Shown here: positions 1 through 7,169 of the stretch, piece after piece
Layout: each line of letters begins with the position of its first letter
Numbering within the stretch: position 1 is the first letter of the stretch
DNA from: Treponema sp.
GTDB taxonomy: Bacteria > Spirochaetota > Spirochaetia > Treponematales > Breznakiellaceae
Direction: 5' to 3'
Assembly (NCBI GenBank): GCA_031255815.1
Contig: JAIRRU010000286.1
Span: forward strand, 1 to 10,582
DNA: 10,582 nt
Made by a program: the position numbers and the translations under genes
Notes under the pieces: generated by a model
Databases searched by the model: none
What the model was told of the DNA's origin: nothing
Seen by the model: only the letters and a program-made list of their open reading frames with translations

Positions 1-1900
1 CAATCTCCGCAATCTCCGTTTCGGCGTCCGCGATGCGTTCGGTAAATTCCTCAAAACGCCTGCGATCCAGGAACATTTCGTCCCGCAGGTTCTTGAGGAG
101 CCCCTCCTGCCCGGCCAGCTCCCGGCGGATAAGCCTTGCCTGTTCCTCCGCCGCCTGGGCCTGGGTGTTCATCTGGGCGCGGCTTACCCGCAGATCCTCC
201 AGGGTTTTACGGTACTCGTCAATTTTAAGCCCCAGCTCGGCGTTGTCCCCGCGCAGGCCGGCGATCCTGCCGCGCCGTTCCTCTATGCCGTCCTTGGCGG
301 CCCGTATCTTCGCGTCCAGAGCGCGTTTGCGGGTGATGATCCCCTGGGGGGTAAGGAATTCGTCGATAAAAGCGGGGGTGCTTTTCCGGTAGCTTTCAAA
401 CAGGGCCAGAACCCGGTCGATATCCCCCGCGGCCTCCGCCAGGGAGACGGCAAGCCCTTCGGCAATGCGGGCCAGATCCGCCGGGGCCGGCCCGCCGGAG
501 CCGCCCCGTTCGGAGGCAGTCTTTGCCGCGGAACTCAGATCCCGGATCAGGGCTTCCCGGCCGGACAGCAGGGCCTTTACCCGGCCCAGGGACTCGGCCA
601 GTTCGGCCTCGGTTTTCCGCCTTTCCGTTGCGGAATAACCGGCTTCTTTAAGCCCCGCGTCCAGGGCCGCCACGATATCGTCGGTAATAGCTTCCAGATC
701 CCGCTCGCGGTCTTCCTGTTCCCGGGCCGTCTGGCGGATCTCCTCTTCAAGCCGGAGAACCTGGTTTTCGTTGTCCCCTATCCGGGCGCTGGCCAGGTAG
801 ATGTTTTCCTCGAAGGAACGGATATTGTCCTCGATATCCGCCACCTGCCTCCGCAGATTCCGGACTACATCGTCCTGCTCCTCCGCGTCGCCGCTCAGCT
901 CCTCTATCTTTTCCCCTATGACCCGCTCCCGCCCCTCATTCTGCTCAATTTTTATCCGTATCTCCCCCCGCTGTTCAGCCAGAAGCTTGGCCTCTTTCTC
1001 CCGGGCGTTTTTTTCCACCGCAAGACCGTAGATGTTCTTCTGGTATTCCACCAGCTTCTCTTCCGTGGAGTTCACCTGGTCCATGTTTTCTTCCAGGGAT
1101 CGGTTCGCCGCTTCCATTTCCTCCCTGATGCGATCCCGCTCCGCGCTCTGCCTCACCATGGCCTCTTTCCGCTCGTCCCGCTCGTATTTGAACTGTTTGA
1201 GCCGGAGAAGCTGGATGTCCAGCTCGAGCTGAAAGACCTCGTCCCGCAGAACCCGGAATTTAACCGTCTTTTCCGACTGGATCTTAAGGGTATCGTAGGA
1301 ACGCTTTACCTCCCCCTGCACGCCTTCCACCTGGCGCATGTTTTCCTCGGTTTTGGCGAGGTTCCGTTCCGCCTCGGCGCCCCGGATCCTAAAACGGGTA
1401 ATCCCCGCGGCCTCCTCAAAAAGGTAGCGCCGCTCGTCGGGCTTGGACGAGAGGATCTGGTCGATCTTGCCCTGTTCCATCACCGAGTAGGCTGTCTTGC
1501 CCACCCCGGTGTCCCAGAAAAGTTCCCGTATGTCTTTAAGGCGCACCGGCTGGGAATTGATGTAGTACTCGCTTTCCCCGGAACGGTAAAGCCGCCGCTT
1601 TATCTCTATTTCCGGCATATCAATGGGGAGGAGCCCCGCCTCGTTAGCCAGGGTCAGGGTTACCTCCGCCACATTGAGGGCCTTGCGGTCTTCGGTTCCG
1701 TTGAAGATCACGTCTTCCATTTTTTCCGCCCGCATGGCCTTGGAAGCCTGCTCCCCCAAAACCCATTTGACCGCGTCCACCACGTTGGATTTGCCGCAGC
1801 CGTTGGGCCCCAGAAGGGCGGTAATGCCGTCGGCAAATTCGACCTTGGTACGGTCGGCAAAGGATTTGAAACCAAACATGTCAAGATTCTTTAAGAACAA
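1..1900 (-). CDS. smc: Chromosome segregation protein SMC, N-terminal part (runs off window)
   Basis: SMC is the cytoplasmic ATPase of bacterial condensin, which compacts and segregates the chromosome. About 633 N-terminal residues are visible. The start reads MFLKNLDMFGFKSFADRT, then Walker A GPNGCGKS (residues 31-38), the EQASKAMRAEKMEDVIFNG segment (about 50-68), and the Q-loop region with YSVMEQGKIDQIL (about 138-150) and FEEAAGITRFR (161-171). From about residue 175 onward it is charged, heptad-like coiled coil, broken by a Gly/Pro stretch near 465 and a short non-coil stretch near 490-525. The C-terminal head (signature motif, Walker B) lies outside the window. I chose the TTG at 1900-1898 because GGAG sits 6 nt upstream and family proteins begin at this point. 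An in-frame ATG at 1942 would add 14 residues but has a poorer ribosome site. It is the last visible gene of the minus-strand cluster. Identity is very sure; the start is moderately sure. Confidence 0.95.
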   Translation of the reverse strand, partial: MFLKNLDMFGFKSFADRTKVEFADGITALLGPNGCGKSNVVDAVKWVLGEQASKAMRAEKMEDVIFNGTEDRKALNVAEVTLTLANEAGLLPIDMPEIEIKRRLYRSGESEYYINSQPVRLKDIRELFWDTGVGKTAYSVMEQGKIDQILSSKPDERRYLFEEAAGITRFRIRGAEAERNLAKTEENMRQVEGVQGEVKRSYDTLKIQSEKTVKFRVLRDEVFQLELDIQLLRLKQFKYERDERKEAMVRQSAERDRIREEMEAANRSLEENMDQVNSTEEKLVEYQKNIYGLAVEKNAREKEAKLLAEQRGEIRIKIEQNEGRERVIGEKIEELSGDAEEQDDVVRNLRRQVADIEDNIRSFEENIYLASARIGDNENQVLRLEEEIRQTAREQEDRERDLEAITDDIVAALDAGLKEAGYSATERRKTEAELAESLGRVKALLSGREALIRDLSSAAKTASERGGSGGPAPADLARIAEGLAVSLAEAAGDIDRVLALFESYRKSTPAFIDEFLTPQGIITRKRALDAKIRAAKDGIEERRGRIAGLRGDNAELGLKIDEYRKTLEDLRVSRAQMNTQAQAAEEQARLIRRELAGQEGLLKNLRDEMFLDRRRFEEFTERIADAETEIAEI

Positions 1901-1906
1901 GGCAAA

Positions 1907-1910
1907 CTCC
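1907..1910 (-). promoter_or_regulatory. Shine-Dalgarno site deciding the smc start
   Basis: On the minus strand GGAG is followed by 6 nt (TTTGCC) and then TTG. This favours a TTG start at 1900 over the in-frame ATG at 1942, whose best upstream purine run (GGAAG) lies too far away. Confidence 0.55.
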
Positions 1911-1955
1911 GTGTCCCAATGTATCATCCGGGTGAAATCCATGGCAAGGTGAGGC

Positions 1956-1978
1956 TTCCAAAACCGCGGGTTTTGGAA
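1956..1978. repeat. Perfect palindrome hairpin upstream of smc
   Basis: TTCCAAAACC (1956-1965), a 3-nt loop GCG, then GGTTTTGGAA (1969-1978): a perfect 10-bp stem. It lies between the small exported protein gene and smc, just upstream of both possible smc starts. No T-run follows on either strand, so it is not a classic intrinsic terminator. The 15-mer at 1966-1980 recurs exactly at 8857-8871, suggesting a dispersed intergenic repeat. It could act as an RNA processing or stability hairpin; that is inference. Confidence 0.7.
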
Positions 1979-2009
1979 CAAACCCGGTCTTCCCCCGCCG
2001 CTTTACGGA

Positions 2010-2408
2010 TCAGCGCTCCCCGCTAAGCTCGATGTCCCTTAACGTGTAAAGCCTCCCCGCCGGGAGCCCGTTGGCATAACTAAGATCCGTATAGCTTTCC
2101 GTGCCTTCCACGGTAACAAGCCGCTGTTGAAAATCCAGCAGCTTGGACTCCTCTTCCTGGTCTATGTACCACTCCCGGCCCTCGCCGCTAATCACCATCC
2201 GGGGGAAGGGGCCGCCCCCCACCAGGCGCACCCGGCCGGAGATCCGGATCCGGGTTTCCGTATCCCGCGCGGGCGGCGGGGCCCCGTTTCCCTCCGCCCC
2301 CGGAGCCTCCCGCTTTTTTTCCCGGCCCCCCAGCCCCAGGGCAAGGGCGGCGGAGGAGAACAGCAGCAGGACGAAGGCCGCCGCCCGGAGGGGCTTAGTC
2401 CTCTTCAT
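2010..2408 (-). CDS. Small exported protein, possible OB-fold
   Basis: This 132-residue protein has an N-terminal signal peptide: a basic start MKRTKPLR, a hydrophobic core AAAFVLLLFSSAALA, and probable cleavage after A23 (A-L-A). A low-complexity charged and Pro/Ala linker (about 28-50) follows. The domain from about 52 to 132 looks all-beta and recalls small periplasmic OB-fold proteins (RIRISGRV, then PRMVISG, then LVTVEGTE, then YTLRDIEL); this resemblance is by eye only. It begins 14 nt inside the end of the upstream peptidase gene, behind a GGGGGAAG ribosome site, so translational coupling is likely. A longer reading frame upstream of 2408 exists, but it is only the shadow of the peptidase gene in another frame, and the signal peptide fixes the start here. 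Function unknown; perhaps a partner of the secreted peptidase. Confidence 0.75.
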   Translation of the reverse strand: MKRTKPLRAAAFVLLLFSSAALALGLGGREKKREAPGAEGNGAPPPARDTETRIRISGRVRLVGGGPFPRMVISGEGREWYIDQEEESKLLDFQQRLVTVEGTESYTDLSYANGLPAGRLYTLRDIELSGER

Positions 2409-3969
2409 AAGCTTCCCCCGCGGCGGCATTGAAGCCCAGCGGGAGGGCGCTCCGGCCGAAAACGCCTTCCCCGGAGAGGCCGCGCCGGGCCAGCATGTCC
2501 CGGGCGTCAATTCTAACCGGGCCCTCCCCCGCCCCCTGGGCGGCGCTCCGCGATCGGGAAGCGTCTCCGCCGCCCAGGGCCCTGGCCTGAACCGAGGCCG
2601 CCGTACCGGAAAGCCTGCCGGTCTCCTTCCTCCCCTCAATATCCGTATTGGCGTTGTAGGTAAGAAGCCATCCGCCGGCAAAAGCCTGGGCGTCGTTTAA
2701 CTCGCCTGTTGCCTTGTTCAGCCCCGCATATTTGATATGGGAACCGGAGCCTGAAGCGTAGGAGGAAAGCTCCCCGCCGGTCTGGGTCAGGCTGTAGACC
2801 CCTTCCCCGGGAAGGAGATCGAGGCTGTTACCGGGGACGGTCTTTGCCCGGACACTGCTGAGGCCGGGTTCCCCCCGGTAGCCGTAGGGCCCGCTGGAGG
2901 CGTTGATGTAATTGGCGGCCAACCAGGTTTTAAGCAGGGTTCCCCAGTCGGCGTAACCTGCTCCGGGCATAACCGTATCCGCCGCCCTTGTTACCGCCCG
3001 GTAATCGTAATTCTCCGATCTGATGATTCTTTTATAGATCCCCTCGCTTTCCGACTGAATACGGAGCCACTGGAAGAAGAGGTACACCGTGGCATAATCG
3101 TCAAGGAGGGAATTGCCCTGGTAATTACCCCAGACAAAAAAATTGTTCCCTTTGGCAATGGTTCCCTGCAGATCGTCGTTGAACCAGCCGTACCGCTTTT
3201 TGTCGTAAAGGCCCAGGTAGATATACTCGGCGGCGCTGGAAAGCCCCTCGTCGATCCAGGTGTCCATAAGGTAAAAGCCGCCGGCATTCTTCCTGGTTAG
3301 GGAACTGGTAACAAAGTTCATCAGGTGCTGCATCTCGTGGGCCAGGGTCATAAAGGACTCAGTTTCCCCCGGCCTGCCGGGATCGGTATCTATATAGATC
3401 ATGTCAACGCTGTTGGAGTACTGGGACCAGTCCACGGCAGGGTTCGGCTTGTAAAAGTTACCCATCCAAAAGTAACCGCCCACATAATTGGTACCCTCGG
3501 CGGAAGCGTCCCGGATATCCAGGAACAGGATGTTGAGTTTCCCGTCCCTGTCGGTCATCCAGTCCGCCAATTCCAGGGTGTTGCCCGCGACAACGGCGCC
3601 GGAGCTATCCAGGATCGGCCCGATGCTGAAAACCTCGATCATTCTGGGGTAGATAAGCGTGTCGTAGGCATCGGCTATGTCCCGGGCAGTGGCGGAGCCG
3701 GCCCGTCCCTTTGCGGTCTGTTCCACCCAGATTTTACAGTACCGGCCTTCCGCCAGAAGATCCGCCGTAGTCCGGTAGTACTGCCTGGTGTTGAAATCCT
3801 GGGCCCAGAAGAGCCTGGTATCGAGAACCTTTTCCCCGGCGGAGCCGTCTTCCGGCCCGCTGGGGCAGGCCAGGATCAGAAGCGCCAGGGCCGCGGCCGC
3901 CGGAACCCAAAGGCTTCCGAAAATCCGGGCGGGAATCCCGGCGCCGCCTCTTGTCTTGTTAGTACGCAC
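2395..3969 (-). CDS. M30 (hyicolysin)-like zinc metallopeptidase lipoprotein
   Basis: This 524-residue protein is probably a surface or periplasmic lipoprotein. A hydrophobic segment (about 20-34) ends in a lipobox LILA followed by Cys35. The catalytic zinc motif is HEMQH (H211, E212, H215) within MTLAHEMQHLMNF. It is followed 26 residues later by DTWIDEGLSSAAEY, where E241 is the likely third zinc ligand; this layout is typical of peptidase family M30. The C-terminal 80 or so residues are Gly/Ala/Ser-rich and less conserved in look. The start is GTG at 3969 with AAGGA about 6 nt upstream. It heads a minus-strand cluster with the small exported protein (14-nt overlap) and smc. A promoter at 4066-4095 and a leader hairpin at 3985-4022 precede it. 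Substrate unknown. The zinc-peptidase call is strong; the M30 assignment is from motif spacing by eye. Confidence 0.88.
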   Translation of the reverse strand: MRTNKTRGGAGIPARIFGSLWVPAAAALALLILACPSGPEDGSAGEKVLDTRLFWAQDFNTRQYYRTTADLLAEGRYCKIWVEQTAKGRAGSATARDIADAYDTLIYPRMIEVFSIGPILDSSGAVVAGNTLELADWMTDRDGKLNILFLDIRDASAEGTNYVGGYFWMGNFYKPNPAVDWSQYSNSVDMIYIDTDPGRPGETESFMTLAHEMQHLMNFVTSSLTRKNAGGFYLMDTWIDEGLSSAAEYIYLGLYDKKRYGWFNDDLQGTIAKGNNFFVWGNYQGNSLLDDYATVYLFFQWLRIQSESEGIYKRIIRSENYDYRAVTRAADTVMPGAGYADWGTLLKTWLAANYINASSGPYGYRGEPGLSSVRAKTVPGNSLDLLPGEGVYSLTQTGGELSSYASGSGSHIKYAGLNKATGELNDAQAFAGGWLLTYNANTDIEGRKETGRLSGTAASVQARALGGGDASRSRSAAQGAGEGPVRIDARDMLARRGLSGEGVFGRSALPLGFNAAAGEAYEED

Positions 3970-3984
3970 AAAAATCCTTCATCC

Positions 3985-4022
3985 GGGGCCTTTCCCAAAA
4001 CCGGAGTCTCGGGAAAGCCCCC
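3985..4022 (-). promoter_or_regulatory. Leader hairpin in front of the M30 peptidase gene
   Basis: GGGGCCTTTCCC (3985-3996) and GGGAAAGCCCC (4011-4021) form an 11-bp stem with one bulged C and a 14-nt loop. On the minus-strand transcript it ends only a few bases before the ribosome site of the GTG start at 3969. It could modulate translation or stability of the leader; no T-run makes it a terminator. A smaller hairpin CCCTG/CAGGG lies at 4038-4052. Confidence 0.5.
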
Positions 4023-4065
4023 CATTTATAAAAACTCCCCTGCCAAACAGGGAAGCACAAAAGAG

Positions 4066-4095
4066 AGCATAGTATACCGGTTAAGGGCCTGTCCA
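4066..4095 (-). promoter_or_regulatory. Probable sigma-70 promoter for the M30 peptidase operon
   Basis: Read on the minus strand: TGGACA (4095-4090), an 18-nt spacer, then TATGCT (4071-4066). An overlapping alternative -10 is TATACT (4076-4071), but its spacer to the same -35 would be too short. Transcription would start near 4058, giving a leader of about 90 nt before the GTG start at 3969. Confidence 0.5.
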
Positions 4096-4166
4096 GGGAA
4101 TGGAGAAAACACGCGGCCCGCGGGAGTATTTTCCGGTCTCCCCTCTTTCATATGAGTATATTTTCC

Positions 4167-4195
4167 TTGACAAATTTAAAATATGGCCTTAAGTT
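4167..4195 (+). promoter_or_regulatory. Probable sigma-70 promoter of ugpC
   Basis: A perfect TTGACA (4167-4172) sits in an AT-rich patch unlike the surrounding GC-rich DNA. With a 17-nt spacer the -10 would be TAAGTT (4190-4195), a poor match. An alternative -10 is TATAAA at 4201-4206, paired with TTAAAA at 4176-4181 (19-nt spacer). The ribosome site AAGGGAGG (4216-4223) lies 6 nt before the ATG at 4230. Confidence 0.5.
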
Positions 4196-4229
4196 GATTC
4201 TATAAACTAACCCACAAGGGAGGCCATTT

Positions 4230-5357
4230 ATGGCAAAAGTAGAACTGAAAAGCATCTCCAAGGTGTACGAGGGCAATGTCCGGGCTGTGGACAACGCCAA
4301 CATCGTGGTAGAGGACAAGGAATTCGTGGTTTTCGTAGGCCCTTCGGGCTGCGGAAAGTCCACCACCCTGCGGATGGTCGCCGGTCTTGAAGATATTACC
4401 GAGGGCGAACTTTACATTGACGGCGCGTTGATGAACGATGTCCCCCCGAAGGACCGGGATATCGCCATGGTGTTCCAGAATTACGCCCTGTACCCCCACA
4501 TGACGGTGTATGACAACATGGCTTTCGGGCTGCGGATCAAAAAAGTCGAAAAGTCCGAGATTGAACGCCGGGTGCGCGAGGCGGCCCGTATCCTGGATAT
4601 TGAAAAACTCCTGGATCGTAAACCCAAGGCGCTTTCCGGCGGCCAGCGGCAGCGCGTCGCCGTAGGCCGGGCCATTGTCCGGAACCCCAAGGTATTCCTC
4701 TTCGACGAGCCCCTCTCCAACCTGGACGCCAAACTCCGTGTCCAGATGCGCGCCGAGCTTTCGGATCTGCACATCAGGCTTAACGCCACCATGATCTACG
4801 TTACCCACGACCAGGTGGAAGCCATGACCATGGCCAATAAGATCGTCGTTATGAAGGACGGGAAGATTCAGCAGATCGGGTCCCCCCTCTTCCTCTACAA
4901 CCATCCGATAAACAAATTTGTCGCCGGCTTCATCGGATCCCCCCCTATGAACTTCCTTACCGTAAAGATTACAGAAGAGGGCGGTTCCCTGTTCATGGAC
5001 GAGGGTTCCTTCAAGATAAAACCCCACCCCACCCACGTAGAGTACCTTAAAAAGTACGTGGGCAAGGAGCTGTTCTTCGGCATCCGGCCGGAAGATCTGA
5101 GCTATTCCCCCTCCGGCCCTACGGACAACAGCTTCCCGGTAAAGATCACCGTGGTCGAGCCCTTGGGCGCGGATATCCACCTCTGGCTTACCACCGCCAC
5201 CCAGCCCCTGGTAGCCCGGACCGAACCTTTCTACACCTTCAAGGTAGGCGATACGGTTAACTTCGTGCCCCACATGGAAAAGGCCCGCTACTTTGACAAG
5301 GAGACGGAACTTTCGATTCTGAGCGAACTGGACGCCGCCGAGAAGTCGGCAGGCTAA
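4230..5357 (+). CDS. ugpC: Sugar ABC transporter ATP-binding protein (UgpC/MalK/MsmX type)
   Basis: This 375-residue cytoplasmic ATPase powers carbohydrate or glycerol-3-phosphate ABC importers of the CUT1 class. Motifs in order are Walker A GPSGCGKST (37-45), Q-loop Q83 in VFQNYALYPHMTV, signature LSGGQRQRVA (135-144), Walker B VFLFDE (155-160), D-loop SNLD (163-166) and the H-loop His193 in VTHDQVEAMT. The C-terminal part (about 235-360) fits the MalK-type TOBE_2 regulatory domain, and the length is normal for the family. It has its own promoter, a strong ribosome site and a terminator, with no permease or binding protein on either side. It therefore probably serves several importers encoded elsewhere, as MsmX and MsiK do. 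The name ugpC follows common annotation; the true substrates cannot be told from sequence. Confidence 0.95.
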   Translation: MAKVELKSISKVYEGNVRAVDNANIVVEDKEFVVFVGPSGCGKSTTLRMVAGLEDITEGELYIDGALMNDVPPKDRDIAMVFQNYALYPHMTVYDNMAFGLRIKKVEKSEIERRVREAARILDIEKLLDRKPKALSGGQRQRVAVGRAIVRNPKVFLFDEPLSNLDAKLRVQMRAELSDLHIRLNATMIYVTHDQVEAMTMANKIVVMKDGKIQQIGSPLFLYNHPINKFVAGFIGSPPMNFLTVKITEEGGSLFMDEGSFKIKPHPTHVEYLKKYVGKELFFGIRPEDLSYSPSGPTDNSFPVKITVVEPLGADIHLWLTTATQPLVARTEPFYTFKVGDTVNFVPHMEKARYFDKETELSILSELDAAEKSAG

Positions 5358-5373
5358 CTCTAAGCTCCCCGCC

Positions 5374-5456
5374 GGAGGGGTTCCTGGTTTGAACCCCTCC
5401 GCTCCGGATCAGGCGGCTGCAAAGCGCGTGTCTTGTCCGGCAGGCAAGCCGGACAA
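5374..5456. other. Two stable hairpins downstream of ugpC
   Basis: The first is GGAGGGGTTC (5374-5383) with GAACCCCTCC (5391-5400), a perfect 10-bp stem with a 7-nt loop. The second is TTGTCCGGC (5433-5441) with GCCGGACAA (5448-5456), a perfect 9-bp stem with a 6-nt loop. Neither has a T-run following it on either strand, so they are probably 3'-end stabilising or accessory structures ahead of the true terminator. Confidence 0.6.
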
Positions 5457-5485
5457 AAAAAACCGCCCCCCGGGGCGGTTTTTTT
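5455..5485. terminator. Bidirectional intrinsic terminator between ugpC and the M24 peptidase gene
   Basis: Eight A's (5455-5462), a GC-only stem CCGCCC/GGGCGG around a CCCG loop (5463-5478), then seven T's (5479-5485). Read on either strand it is a GC hairpin followed by a U-run. It can end both plus-strand ugpC transcripts and minus-strand transcripts of the M24 peptidase gene, which stops at 5572. Confidence 0.9.
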
Positions 5486-5571
5486 GATCCCGCGGCCGCG
5501 ATTCCCCCAAGCGCCGGGAAGCCCGGCTTCGGAGGGGCCGTATCCGCGTATACAGATCTTCAGCGCGGCGC

Positions 5572-6687
5572 TTACAGCCGCACGATGCTGGCTTTGGTAA
5601 GCACCTCCGCCCCCTTCCCGGTAAGAAGTATGTCGTTCTCCAGCCGGCAGCCCCCAAGGGAAGGCTCGTAGAGCCCCGGCTCCAGGGTAAAGACCATGCC
5701 GGGCTTTAAAACCCAGCCGTTGTCCTCCCGGTTGCGGATAGCCGGGCTCTCGTGTTCCTGAAGCCCTATCCCGTGGCCCAGGGCGTGGGGCATGATTTTT
5801 TTCGATTTGCCGAAGAGGGTATCCACCGCCCGGGCGATCTCCCGGGCGGGCCTGTCCTCCTCCACCAGGGAAAGGGCCAGGTTGTAGGCTTTTTCCGTCA
5901 GGGTAAGGAGTTTTTCCTGGGCGGGGCTGGGATCCCGGGCAAAGGTAAGGGTTACGTCGGTGGTGTAGCCCGCGTATTTAAGACCGAAGTCCAGGATGGA
6001 AAGCCCCTGCTCCGCAAAGGGCGCGGCGGTACAGGGGGGAAAGGCGTGGATGGCGAAGCTTCTATCCGGCCCCGCCGCCAGGGTGGCAAAGCCAGTCCCC
6101 TCGCAGCCCTGCCTGCGGGCCTCGGCCTCGATAAAGAGGGCCGTGTCCGCCTCGGTCTTTAACTTGCCCGAACGGACGTTCTTTTCCAGAAGGCCGATAA
6201 GCCTGTTGGTTATCCCCGCGGCTGTCCGGTAGATGCGGATCTCCTCCTCGTCTTTCAGGGCCCGCATCTTTTCCGCTTCCCCGTGTATACCCGAATTCCG
6301 GCAGATAATGTCGAAATCTCCAAGCCCCCCCACATATTCCAGGAACAGGAGGTAGGGGGTAACCGGGGGAATCTCGATCTTTGAACCCCGCGGAATCTTA
6401 AACTTCTTTGCCACCCCCTGGACAGCCGCCAGGGAACGGCGCTCGAACGCGGCGTAGGGGATAAGCGAATCCGCCTGTCCGTAGATCAAGGCCAGGCTGA
6501 GATCCCAGGGGACAAGGACAGCTTTTCTACTCACCGTTAGAAAAAGCAGCGCGTCCCCGGGATGCCCGGAAAGCCAGCGTACCGCGGGATCCCGCCTTCC
6601 CTCCGTATCCTCGAAAAGGATCAGGGCGATTCCTTCCTGCGCCATGAGATCGTAAATATCCCCGCGCCGTTTCAGGTAGTCGATCAT
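5572..6687 (-). CDS. M24 family metallopeptidase (aminopeptidase P / Xaa-Pro dipeptidase type)
   Basis: This 371-residue cytoplasmic enzyme is expected to cleave Xaa-Pro bonds using two metal ions. The N-terminal creatinase-like domain (about 1-140) is followed by the pita-bread fold. The five metal ligands are all present: D233 (LDFGLKYAG), D244 (TTDVT), H305 (HALGHGIGLQEHESP), E336 (FTLEPGLY) and E350 (CRLENDILL). H214 (AIHAF) and H312 match usual active-site histidines. Length is normal for prolidase-like members. The start is ATG at 6687, with only a moderate G-rich ribosome site. It follows the cupin gene by 66 nt on the same strand, so one operon is likely, and it ends at the bidirectional terminator. 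Whether it is a true PepP or PepQ cannot be decided by eye. Confidence 0.93.
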   Translation of the reverse strand: MIDYLKRRGDIYDLMAQEGIALILFEDTEGRRDPAVRWLSGHPGDALLFLTVSRKAVLVPWDLSLALIYGQADSLIPYAAFERRSLAAVQGVAKKFKIPRGSKIEIPPVTPYLLFLEYVGGLGDFDIICRNSGIHGEAEKMRALKDEEEIRIYRTAAGITNRLIGLLEKNVRSGKLKTEADTALFIEAEARRQGCEGTGFATLAAGPDRSFAIHAFPPCTAAPFAEQGLSILDFGLKYAGYTTDVTLTFARDPSPAQEKLLTLTEKAYNLALSLVEEDRPAREIARAVDTLFGKSKKIMPHALGHGIGLQEHESPAIRNREDNGWVLKPGMVFTLEPGLYEPSLGGCRLENDILLTGKGAEVLTKASIVRL

Positions 6688-6753
6688 GCCTGCCCCGCCC
6701 TTACCGGTTCCGCCGGATTCCTGAACCTGTCCCGCCCCTCTGGAGCCGGGGCT

Positions 6754-7098
6754 TTAATAGGTAACAATGATCGCGTGAAATACCAGGGGGCCGCTCCCGG
6801 TATTTTTAATGCTGTGGGAAGCCCCGTTTCCGGTAATAATCGAATCCCCCGCCTTTACGGGCCGCAGGACGCCGTTGTCATCCACCTCCCCGGCCCCGGA
6901 AAGGATGATGAAATACTCGGTTTCGCTTTCGTGCCGGTGCGTGCCGATGGAAGCCCCGGGGGGCAGGCTCAGCTCCGCCAGCATCCGGATATTTTTTTCT
7001 TTCCCGCAGTCAGCAAGATGGGTAAAATGCACGCTCCCCTCGCCGCCCCTCATTTTTTCTTTTACCTCGGTTTTCATCGCGTCCCGCTGTAACACCAT
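6754..7098 (-). CDS. Small single-domain cupin protein
   Basis: This 114-residue protein is one cupin barrel. Motif 1 is complete: GASIGTHRHESETEYFIILSG, with likely metal ligands H54, H56 and E61. Motif 2 (residues 84-99, GDSIITGN then GASHSIKN) gives H95 as fourth ligand, but the usual Pro is replaced by Gly90. Small cupins like this bind metal and serve as isomerases, sugar-binding or sensing proteins; the substrate cannot be told. The start is ATG at 7098, with GGAGGG 8 nt upstream. Another Met at residue 8 is possible. It is the first gene of a probable two-gene unit with the M24 peptidase and is divergent from the MscS gene. Confidence 0.85.
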   Translation of the reverse strand: MVLQRDAMKTEVKEKMRGGEGSVHFTHLADCGKEKNIRMLAELSLPPGASIGTHRHESETEYFIILSGAGEVDDNGVLRPVKAGDSIITGNGASHSIKNTGSGPLVFHAIIVTY

Positions 7099-7126
7099 GC
7101 TTACTACCCTCCAGGATCTAAGTTAG

Positions 7127-7137
7127 GGTATAATACC
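7127..7137. promoter_or_regulatory. Shared -10-like palindrome between divergent cupin and MscS genes
   Basis: GGTATAATACC carries a perfect TATAAT (7129-7134) on the plus strand and TATTAT (7135-7130) on the minus strand. On the plus strand it would start RNA near 7141, about 30 nt before the MscS ATG. No good -35 box is visible 16-18 nt upstream on either strand, so an activator or weak promoter use is possible. Confidence 0.4.
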
Positions 7138-7169
7138 ACGGTTAAGACAGAGAGGGTATAGGGGGATGT

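Noticed and set aside
33..1952. Several plus-strand Ser/Arg-rich frames across the smc region
   Set aside because: They are shadows of the SMC coiled coil, giving repetitive Ser/Arg composition.
2143..2700. A 185-residue plus-strand frame and a longer minus-strand frame starting at 2681
   Set aside because: Both show Pro/Arg/Gly-rich shadow composition. The true gene here is the signal-peptide protein at 2408-2010.
3325..4155. A 276-residue plus-strand open frame across the M30 peptidase gene
   Set aside because: It is opposite a strongly supported lipoprotein peptidase and runs through its promoter and leader. GC-rich DNA gives such long shadows.
4200..5273. A 357-residue open frame on the minus strand across ugpC
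   Set aside because: It is the antisense shadow of ugpC, whose product has every ABC ATPase motif. The shadow has no domain, ribosome site or sensible composition.
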